This document shows, piece after piece, positions 23,083 to 35,100 of a DNA stretch of 64,000 bases. The notes beneath the pieces are model-generated. The model was not told the origin of the DNA. It saw nothing but the letters and a program-made list of their open reading frames with translations, and made no database searches. Each line of letters begins with the position of its first letter. Position 1 is the first letter of the stretch. This DNA comes from Sipunculus nudus (taxonomy: Eukaryota > Annelida > Sipuncula > Golfingiida > Sipunculidae). The position numbers and the translations under genes are program-made. The DNA lies in assembly GCA_026874595.1 (NCBI GenBank), contig CM049306.1, positions 4,908,019-4,972,018 of the forward strand. The letters run 5' to 3'.

Positions 23083-23197
23083 ATGAAAATCCTGACATGG
23101 AATATCAATGGCATTAGAGCCAGCAAAACCCCACTGAATCAGTTATTCAAAAGTCTGGATGCTGACATCATTTGTTTGCAAGAAACAAAAGTTACAA
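23083..23197 (+). CDS. APEX2: APEX2 exon 1
   Basis: Starts at the ATG at 23083 and ends ACAA|gtaaga after 38 codons plus one base. Holds N8 and the catalytic E34. Confidence 0.95.
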
Positions 23198-26100
23198 GTA
23201 AGATCAGATCAAATTAACTTGCAGCTAATTAATTTAAATGGAAGTGCTTATTTCCACTCCCCCAGGGAGTGGAAATAGGAGATGCTTATTTCCACTCCCC
23301 CTGGAAGTTTAAATAAAGAATACTTATTTCCACACCCTATATATAATATACTTGTAAAAGTTAAATATTTACAAATTAAGAAATTCACTTTCATCAGCCC
23401 TGTGGGATGTATAGAATGTAATAGTAGTTGGTTATTTGTCCTACCTGTAATGTCCAACACTGGTGACAATAGTCTTTAATTACTCTAATATGTTTGGATC
23501 CTATATATGTCTTTGTAGTTCAAGTTTTTCTTTCAGACAAAGTTCTCTTATTCTGACATCACTGTGAGTCCAGCCATTGAAATTGTTTTGGATAAAAATC
23601 ATAAAATCAGCTAGTGGTCAGATAAATTCATGAAGTTGCGAACCAGTGTGTATGGTCCTGTGCACCTGTCTAAGCTTTACCTGTGCACAAAGCCAAGACA
23701 TGACAGCACTTAGTCTGGGCATATCGAGAGACAGACTCAAGACTGGCCCTACTGATGAGGTGCTAACCATCAACTGATAAGGACAAAGCCAGGAAACAAT
23801 TTAAGTGTTGTCAAAACATTTCCCACCCTATTTAAGTTACTGCAAGCTTGTTTCCATGCCTAATATATAAACCTTTAAAATTATGAAACAAACTTATTGA
23901 CCAAATTTAACTATTTGCAGAAAAATATACATTTTATTTGTCTTTAAAAATCTAGCCAGAAATTTGAATGTACCTGGTAATTTAACCGCAAGTTTTATTC
24001 TAACAGATCATATATATGTTTTAAATTTATGTATAATACAGCAACAATTTCACTTTGAAATACATTACAATTTAAAAACTGAAACCTTTTTAAGTGCACA
24101 AATGTAAAACTATATAGGCTATATAGATGAACCTATAATGACTCAGTATTATAGAGAGTATAAATAAACTATATTGCTATTCTCAAAAATTCTTTTAACA
24201 AGAAAAACGTCTTATACTTCCCAGAATACTTATACACTGCACCAGCCTTTATTATGAGGGGGAGTGGAAATAAGCCTCCCTTATTACCACTCCCCCAGGG
24301 GGAGGGGAAATAAGCATTCCTTATTTCCACTCCCCGGGAGTGGAAATAAGGCCTGCCTTAATTTAAATGTTATTTAACAATTCTTACATAACAACTTGAG
24401 TGATTATTGTAACAGTCCCATCGCAGAACTTGAGAAGATCTACATCGTGCAGTGGTAGTAATATCAACATGATGGTGATGGAATGATGCAGCAAAATACA
24501 TAAATGCATATTATAATTAATGCGGCTACAATACACTGAAAATAGTGCTCCAAATATAAATATGCGATTTATTATCCCCATAAATGTAAAAGACCAGTGA
24601 TAAATGTTATATCATAAACACATTTTCCAATAGAAATAATGATAAATAAGATTTATTAGGAAGGGGTAACTTATCAGATAAAGATAGTCATCATGACAAT
24701 AGGTTACAGTGTTCTTTGTCTCTGTTACAGGAGACCAGCTTGATGAACCAAGTGCTATAGTTGAAGGCTACAACTCCTATTTCAGTTTTTCTCAAGTACG
24801 AATGGGTTACTCTGGTATGTGCTGTCCAATAACTTAAAAAGAGTAATGTAAAATAATACCTTAGTAAATATTGGTATGCATGAGTTTAAGGAAATATTTA
24901 AAACCAGTATTTTTTGTGTGTATGGAAAGAATAACAAAATTAAGTTCAGAAATCATAAACTGGAAGAATTATTATTGTATATTTTTTTGTATTTTATATG
25001 CATACATAAAAGTCTTCACTTATTTTGCATCTGTTGAAAAAGTATACCTTATTAACATGTTTATAGCTTGTTGTATATTAACTACAGGCCTGTAACGCAA
25101 ACAGTTCTTATTTAATTGTTCTTTCTTTCCTGAATGGAGCCTGAATGTTCAGGATAGTTGTTTATGTGCTATGTTTATTCAAGGAATAGTTTTATTAAAA
25201 AAATTAACAAAAATAAAAATGCATTTTAAAATATCATATTTCCTGTATAAATGTCTTTCAGTGTTTGTAAAGATGCTCAGAGAGGCATGAAATAATGAAC
25301 TCTATATTTGTAAGATTTTCATTTGTTTAACATACAGGTGTTGCTACATTTGTAAAAGATTCAGCGACTCCAGTCAAAGCCCAGCAGGGACTGACTGACT
25401 TGTGTGCACCAGTTGACCCGGCTGAGGAGATTCATGGCTATGCAAATATTGAGGACTTCACTGATGATGAAGTAGAGGCTCTGGAAAGAGAAGGCAGATC
25501 AGTTCTGACTCAGCACAAAATAATGTTAGTTTAACACTGATAAATCAAGCCTTGGTGGTGAAACAATTTTTAAATATAAGGGTGCTTCTATAAAACTTTT
25601 TTAAAGACTTGTTAAACATTTAAATTGCATTTTTAAGCCTCATATGGATGACCAGTGTTTTAGTTCAATTCAATTACAATATGACAGGTGGTCATATTAG
25701 CGTGCATGCAGTATTATCTTCCTTGAATACAAAGTTGTTCTCACACAATATATGCTTGATGTCTCAGTTTATTATGGCAATAATTTTTATGCAAGATCAG
25801 CTCTTGGTTTTGTTTTAATGCATATATAGGGGTGGCATTCTTCCAGGGTGATATGCACAACATTGTCTAAACATAAGTCAAAACTTTAACACCTGCAGGT
25901 ATTTATGTGACATCTTAAGTGCCAGTGGTTAAAATTACAATAAAATTAATATACAAGGTTCTGATTTTACTCAACAGATTGGATAATGGTGACCAGGGTT
26001 TACTCAACATCATCAATGTGTACTGCCCACGAGCAGACCCAGAGAGGGAGGACAGAAAAATATTCAAAATGAGATTTTATCAGTTGCTACAGAAACGTGC

Positions 26101-29100
26101 TGAGGCTCTGATCAAGGAAGGCAAGTGAGTGAGAGTCAACATAAATGAGAGAATTGTAACAAAGTCCTCTCACCACTAGCATGGAGAAGTACATGTCTCA
26201 TTTATATCCAGATCAGACATGGGATCCTGTATGGGTAATAAGGTGCACAGTGCAGTTTCTGTCATTCACTGCCCTGCTGGCTGAAGAGGCTGAATCTTAT
26301 TTCTTATATCAAAGATGGAATTGGTGTGAAAAAGCCAGACAAACCGTATAAATCTTAAACATTTTCTTCATCGTGAAACTTTGAGACCGTCTTCTACCAT
26401 TTGTTTTTAAGCTGATCTGTTCTACAGGGAATCTCTTGTTTTCTATTTGACAGAGCCATAAGATATGTCTAGTAGATATATCAGAATGTCTATAAGATGA
26501 AATTGTCTGCAATTTCCTGCCATCATTCTTCATATGAATTAAATAGATACTGTTGTCTGTTGTTTCCTACAATATGCAATGAGGCATCAAGAATTTTTAA
26601 ACATGCCCAAAAACCTATGATTTCCCCTAATGGTACAGTTGATTGTATTTGAATTGACTAGAATTGACAATCCTATCAAGGTGCTCTTATACCGTGATTT
26701 TCATCAATTTTCAATGGAAATCTCAGAATATCATAGGAACTTGATTATTTAAAGAAACAGTTGAATAATACCAGGAAGAGAAGAAGTAGAATAATTAGTA
26801 CTTCTCTTGCCACACACCAGGAAATCTGTGAAACCAAAACAATGGCCTTCAAACAAAGGTCATGAATGACACAACACATCCCCTACATTCAGAGTTCCGT
26901 TTTTTACCTTCAGGTAAATGCCTAGATACAATATTCTGCAGAACAACACGTTTTAAAAAATCTCTGGTGCCATACAGTATTAAACTTTTGAACTTGCAAC
27001 CCTCTTAGGTATTTAATGTTTTGAATTATGGGTTTTACCTGCAGAATTATCTGTTTTATCATTTTTACATGCTTATTTTTACATACAGAGTCAGTATGTA
27101 ATGTGTTATTTTTATGTATTAATATTATGTATCTATCTATTCACTTATTTATTTTTATGTAATGAATTGCAAGTCAACGACAAAATCATGGAACTGAAGG
27201 CTAATAAATGTTATCTTATCTGTGAGGTCTGCTTTCACTCAGGTATTCAGTATTTCCAGCATATGCAGTACCAGTAGAACAAGTAACATTGATTCAGCCT
27301 ATCTTGCTGTACAAGGGATGTGCATTTATCATTAACTGACCAAACCAGTCTGAATGTTCCTGTCCCATCTGGGAATATGATGTCATCTGAAATGGAGTGT
27401 CAGCATCAGTGTTGGAAATCTTGAGAATGGTCTTGGCCTAGAGGAAGGGTTCCGCCTGCCTCAGACTCGGCCTTGGCCTCTGAAGGCTATGACTTGTACT
27501 CAGCCTTGAGCCCTCTGGCCTCGGTGACATGGGCGGAGGCTGACTCGAGGCCACTAAAGTTTGGCCTGTTTTGTTTACATACGTTTGAGCTCCAACTTAT
27601 ACCAGAATTCAGACACTGAATCTAAGTTGTATATATGACTTGGCTGGTGGTGACTTGGCCTTGGTCTCAGAGGTCCGCGAGTCAGACTCGGTCTTGGCCT
27701 CAGAGGGCTGTGACTCGGTCTTGGTCTCGGGGGTCATGACTCAACTACAACACTGGTCAGTATTACCATGATCTTGGGTAGAATGGTTGTTAAAAGCACT
27801 CAGTGACTTCCAGCATGCTTTATCAAGTCGCAGGTCCTAATTTTCTCATTACTGTTTATGTTACAAGTCTCTTCTGGGTCTTGTTCAGTTACACAATCAC
27901 TCTTATTTACATCAGCACATTGTGAACCTTAGAAGTGCATCATTATTAGGATACTGATTTATGTTTGAGCAGCTCAGTCATTCTGATTCTTCAGCATGTG
28001 GTTCATCAGGTGTTTGCTGAACATGTCCTGATTTATGTAGCTCCTTGCAGATGGATTAATGGAATATGTAAACACATGAGTGAAAGTGTAGTAGCCATGT
28101 TAAGTTTACCAGTGTTAAGTCTGATCATAAAGGTTACAGTCATTAAGCCACTTGTCTCATAATGCCATGAATATTTGAATTTGCCTGAAGTTATGTGTAA
28201 GATTCACTAGTATTTCAGTCAGCTTCTGTACACAATCATATAGCATTATATACTATAATACATTTTGACAATATCTGTGTATAAAGAGACTTGTTATATC
28301 CTACCTTACAATGAAAGTGTTTACATTGCCCTTTATTTTTCTCCAAATCATGTCAGTAAAAGCATGTAATGTAATTTCCATTCATGTTACATGAACACAT
28401 CACATTCAATTATTAGCTCAGCTGACTATAAGTCATCTGAGCTATAGTCGTGGTCCATTGTCCGTCGTCCGCCTGTCTCTCTGTCCGTCCGTCTGTCCGT
28501 CCATAAGACTGGCACGTTTCGACACCATTGGACCTACGAATCTGAAATTTGCAATACAGTTAGATTTTCCAAAAATCTCCTACCATGCCAAATATTGGGT
28601 CAATAGGACTTCGTTCCTTTGAGATATTAAGGAAAAACCTCAATTTTTTATTAGAAATCTATTTTCACACTTCAGGACTGCCTGATATCAAAACCACTCA
28701 TCTGGTTTTCTTCATATTTACCATAAATATTCCTCTATATAGTTCCTATGTACATGCCAGAAATTAAGTCAGTATTATTAAATTTAAAAAAGTTATGGGC
28801 CAAAACATAATTGACTTTGTAAAAAAATCAGGAAAGATATTTGGTCACTTAAGACCAAAAGTGTTAAAGGTAGGGACTTTTTTTTCAGTAATACAACTTT
28901 AATTGATCAAAATTTAATTGTATACCAAAAATTAAATCAAAATCTGTTGAATTTTTTAAAATATTGGCAAAAATATAAAATTGGTACCTTAAATTTTGCC
29001 CAAGTTTGACCATGGCACGTTTTTTTCTTGTAATTACTGTGGATTTCATTTTCACAGCATGTTTTTGTTAGCATTTTGTCTGATAACACCCAAAATTTGA

Positions 29101-32100
29101 AACCAGTTGATCAAAAACTTTAGATTTTATTCAAGTTTTCAAGCACCATGTCACATCAAGTTTACATCAAGCTAGTGTTATGCAGTTTGCTAGAGCTCAG
29201 CTCCCCAGCTTCAGCTCTAAGTTCCTTAAATTTAGCATACAGTTAGATGTCTCCAAAATCCCCTACCATGCCAAGAATTTTATCACTAGGACTTAATTCC
29301 TTCGAAATATTAATGGAAAACTTCATTTTTTCCATTAACAAGGCCTACAGGCCTAATGCAAACCTGTGCATTGGGAAATACACCAGGTATAATGCCTCAA
29401 TGCTGGACCATTCCTTTCATGTATATGAACAATGCAAGTACTAACTATTTTGAATATGAAACAATTACACAAAGATCACTGCTGAAATTCTGGCATTGGT
29501 GCACACAACACAAAAATGATTATAGCTGGCACCACCAGTCTTGTATACAACAAAGCTATCAGAGATATATACATATGCCCAATTTCAGACTGATACATCA
29601 AACCCCTCCTGAGAAAACGCAGGGACACAAACTGTGCAAAAGTCCTTGTAGGTGGCGACACCTGTCTTGTGAGCGAGAAAGCCATCAAAGACACATAGAC
29701 AGGTCATTATATTAGGCCAATAAATCAAACTTACCTTGAGTCTGATGCATGGGGCTGACCAGGCTTAGGTGAGAAAGGCAGTTGCCCCGAGTGAACTGTG
29801 ACAAATTGCTTGCTCAGGCTACTGCACTGAGTGAACTCATGACCTGCACCTGGCTAGACTGAGTAAACTTTTGATCTGTACCTGGCTGCACTGAGTGAAC
29901 TCTTGACCTGTTGCATAATCTGGCACAGTTGGCAGTCTGCCAAAGCTATAAATAGATCCAGGCTGAACTTTGGTGCCAAATCTCATGCAGTGGGCAGTCT
30001 ACCACTGCTATTAATAGAATGCAGCTACTGCACAGAGTGAACTCCTGACCTATACCTGGCTGCACTGAGTGAACTCTTGACCTGTTGCCTAATCTGAAAT
30101 AGTAGCCACACCATTGCATAAGCTCTCAGATTGGCTCCACATGCAGCACTGAGGGGCATGACACACATGAGGTGATCACATGATACTCATGAGTTGATCA
30201 CATGCTACCTATGAGGTTATCACATGGTGCCCATGAGGTGTTCACCTGTCACCCATGAGATGATCACATGCCTTGTGCTTGGCTGCACTGATTGAACTCT
30301 TGACCTATATCTGGCTGCACTGAATGAACTCTTGATCTGTTGCCAAATCTGAAACAGTTGGCTGTTTCTCAACCTATTTAAAATTACAGACACAATCTTG
30401 GCCTGTTGGTAAATCTGTTTACACATACTGAAAGACTTTGGCTAAAATACTTTTTAATCTTTTATATCATACTTGAACCATTCGAACAAATTTGTAAAAT
30501 ATGATATAAAAGATTATTTTTGTGAAATACTGAACAATTTGGCTTGACCGTTTTGTCGGAGAAGATTTTAAAATGCAGAGTTTTTCAGATGGCTAATTTT
30601 TTACATTACATTTCATAATGCTAGCTTCAGGCGTTTTCGAATGGTATGGGTTAACTTACAGAAGATGGACTATGGACGCCGCCACAACATCAAATTAGCT
30701 CACAGGCTCACTAAAAATTACTACAGATGCATATTGAATGCAAAATTATAATACAGATACATCTCACTGATGGCAAAATCTTGAATTAAGTTGAGTATGG
30801 ATACCAATTATTTATAATCTATGTATAGCCGTCTTTATATACCCACAGAGAGCTGTAGACCTGTGATTGTTAACATTGCCTGGTATGAAGAATATCTAAA
30901 ATCATAAATCTACATTTTTTAAAAGCTTTTAAATAACATTCTTGTCAATATTAACTATAGATAACCTGAAATCTGAATGTCTAGAGGCATGATGTAAGGG
31001 ATGCTGATAAACTGGTGCTAGGCTAGATGAATCTGCTTTACACAGCTACCATATATGGTAAAATGACTTAATTCAATCTTTATAATTCAGCCATAATTCA
31101 TTCTTTGGAACCATAAAAGATAATCGTTATAAGAATTATTCAGGGGACTATTCTTGTAAAATATTAAACAAATTGGCCTCAGTGGCGTCAGTCTAAAAAT
31201 GTTTTGCAGGTTTATAACTCATATGGGAAAATACAGCAAAATGGCTAAGTTAAGCTACCCAAAAACCATTTGAACAAACTTGAATTATCAACATCTAAGA
31301 ATAATTAATGTGTGAGATTTAAGACTTTGGCCCAGTGGTTTTTGGGAAGAAGATTTTTGTAGCCACTTAGCTAAAATGGGCTGTTATGGTATATGACTAA
31401 ATTCAGCTTCCCATAACTTAGCCAAAAGTCACTGAACTGAGACCATTTGAACAAACTTCAGAAAGCACTACCCTAGGATCATTTCTGTGCGATATTAAAC
31501 AATTTGGCCATATCGTTTTAGAGAAGAAGTTATTTGTAGCTGTCAGTATGATACGGGCACTGATGACCCCCGTACAAAAAAGGCCGATGCAGGTGGCGCC
31601 ACCAATACCTTAATTTATGATATGACTCATGTGACCAACATTGGCATAAAATTTGATGATTATAGCTCCAGCCGTTTCTAAGATTGTAATTTTAGTATGC
31701 TTTTTTGGACAGATGACTAGCTGTAACTCAGCCAAAAATCACCGAACTTAAACCATTCGAACAAACTTGAGAGAGATTGTTCTAGGGATCATTTCTGTGA
31801 AATATTGGACAATATGGCTGAACAGTTTGGGAGAAGAAGATTTTTATAGCTTTTTTAGCTTTTTCCCTATAAAATCTAAGAAAATGCAGTAAGCCAAAAA
31901 ATAAGCAAAATCTGATAGAGTTTTTCAGATGACTAATTTTTTTGCATAAAATTTCGTGATGCTAACTCTTTGCGTTTTCAAGTTAGTATGGGTTAACGTA
32001 CAGACGACGGACGACGCCACACCATCGCATAAGCTCACAGGTTGGCTAAAAACCCATTGTTACACTGTAAGACTGCCTAACATCAAAACCACTGATCGGA

Positions 32101-35100
32101 CTTTGATCATATATAATATACATATTTTTCTATACATTCGCTATGCACATGCCAGAAATGATGTTAGTATTGCGTAATTTTTTAAGTTATGGGCCCAAAC
32201 ATAATGCACTTTTTAAAAAAATCAAGAAATATATTTACTCCCTTAACAAGAGGATTGCTGAAGCTAGAGCTTTTTTGTCAGGGATGTAACATTATTTAAT
32301 CAAGATTCAATTGAATACCAAACATTAGTTCTGAATTTTTCAAATTTTATAAGTTATTAGTATAAATATAAAATTACTTAAATTTTGCCCAACTTTGACC
32401 ATGGCAGGTTTGTTTCCTGAGAGCACTGTTGATATAATTTTCATATCATGCACACGTAAGGATTTCCTCTTTGTAGTTTAGAAAGCTGAAAGAAATTGGC
32501 CAAATATTGTAGCATTTATTAATGTTTATATGAGACCATGTCAGACCCAGGCTTAATCCAGCCCCTCTTCAGTCACCTGTATGTTGACCTTGTTGACCCT
32601 TCATCAGATTATGCATGCTTGAGCGAAGACTACACTGGGGCAGCCAGGCAGCTAATGCCCAGCCACAGTTGATTCAGGTGTCCAACCCAACTCATCTAGT
32701 AGTTGTTTTGAAAAACAACATAACAATAAACAATAAATTAATAATTTTGTATTTTTTTTATAAGAAATTAAAGAAAAATTAATAGAAAAGGAATTTGTTA
32801 GTTGATGAGTAACAGAAAATTAACTTGCAGTTACTGATGATGTAAGAATCTTGTATGGATGGATAGAATGTCAATGTCAATGTTATTCCAAATAACACCA
32901 TGCTGTCACCTATGGTATTTTTCAGTGAAATTTTAATGATAAAAAAATAAATCATATTATTCATTACTAATCATTAGGGATCATATGAAGGAAATTAATG
33001 ATAGACAAAGATGCAGTTGATAATATTAATCTAGATTCCTACTGTTTCTAGTGTGTAGATTGATGTGAAAGTAGTCCAAAGTGAATATATTACATTTATT
33101 TTTTTAATATAAATAAAAGCCATAAGACCAGGTACTTATGATCATTATTTAAATTTGTGAATTTTGTATATTCTGGATTCTCAACATCTTTGTCTGGCTA
33201 AAACTGAATAAATACTAGACATGGTGCGAATGCTTTGCAAATGTATTTGAATACAAATATGAATATGTACTGCATTAAAAATGTTATTGCATAAGAATGG
33301 GAATTCAGGTAAAAATGAAAGTATTTGAATACCAGTGCAGATACTTTCAAAATGTATTCATGAATGCATTCATGAATATATTCGATAATATTATTTCAAT
33401 AATCATTTCAGTTATATTTTATTTTAAAAAATCATATGATTTTCTTATTATTTTTTTTAATAAAAATTATATTGGCACAATATTTGTTATTAAATTTTAA
33501 TAAATAGTTAAACTCTTTTATTATATGTGCTGCTCATAAGTTATATGGCCAAGTCAAAATTTGTGTGACAATAGTACTCCATTTGATTATAAAATAAATG
33601 AAATCAATCTCTTCCCTGTCTCCAAAGATACTATCAAAATCATACATAAGCTAAACACCAACAACTCATAATAGAAGCTTATATTTATTACCACACAAAA
33701 CCAGCATGTGCCTCATTCCCAAATCCTATTTTTTATCATATATAACAGCTGAGCGCCGTGACCCATGGGTCCCTTGTTTTCAAACCCAGATAATCAAACT
33801 ATACAGGTGTAAATCTTCTTGCATAGAAATAGATTAAGAAGAAATCTACTTCCTTTTATCAATGCTTTTTGTTTGTTTGTTTATTGCATAGTTTCGTTCT
33901 GATCCTGGGGGACATCAACACCTGTCATGAACCAATCGACAACTGTGATCCTGATGAAGATGAGGTGAGTAATCATGTAGATCATTTACCACTCTACATT
34001 CACTTGCATCTTGATTACTTCATATTATAACAGTCTGATGGTCAGAATTCTGAGTTGAAAAACACAAGTTTAAATATCATTGCCAGGGTGCTCCCCAGCA
34101 ACATTGACTTGGATTTTATAGAAAAAAAGGTTAAAAAACCTTCAAAAATCTTTTTCTCTCAAACCGTCCAGGCAAATCATTCAATATTTTACAGAAATAA
34201 TCCCAGAAACAATCTTCCCCAAGTTTGTTTGAATGGTTATATTTCAGTGAGTTACAGGAAGCTAAACTTTGTCAAAGGCCAAAAAAGCATCAACCTTTTT
34301 TGTACCGGGGTCATCGGTCATCAGTACATTCATTAAGACAATTTGTTCAATATTTCACAGAAATGATCCCAGAGACTAGCTCTCTCAAGTTTGTTCAAAT
34401 GATTTTGGTTAGATGAATTTTGGCCAAGATAAAGGAATTTGAAATTAGCAATTAGGTCAAGTAAGCATATTAGCATAATAAGCTCAGAAATGACAGGAGC
34501 TAGCATCATCAAGTTTTGTGCAAATGTTGGTCACAGGACTCATATTTGAAATTGAGGTTTTTAACATAGTAATTTTAGCCTCTTTCAGCATAAAAATGGT
34601 TTATGATAAAATTTTCAGGCTGAATGGTTTCATTATTCACAAGAATTATCCTAGGGTAGGGTATTATTCGTTTGTAAAAGAATAGATTGGGCAAGATTTA
34701 TTCTGTATCTTTAAATAGCTTGGCAAGTCTCAGTCTGGATCTATTTATAACTTTGGCAGACTGTCAACTGTAACAGATATTGCAAAAGGTCAAGAGTTCA
34801 CTCAGTGCAGCCAGGTACAAGTCAAGAGTTCATTCAGTGCAGTAGCTGCTCCTGCCAATTTGCTTCGCTTGACTTGGGGCAACTGCCTGCCTAGGCTGAG
34901 CTTGGTCAGCCCAGTGCACCTGACTCAGGAGAACTTTGATGTATTGGCCTGAAATTTTGGCCTGTCCATGCATCTATGATTACATTCACGTACACAAGAC
35001 TGGTGGTGCCACCTTCAATGACTTTTGCACACTGTATGTCTCTGCTTATTTTTCAGGAAGGATTTGATATATTAGCCTGAAATTGTGCACATCTATACAT

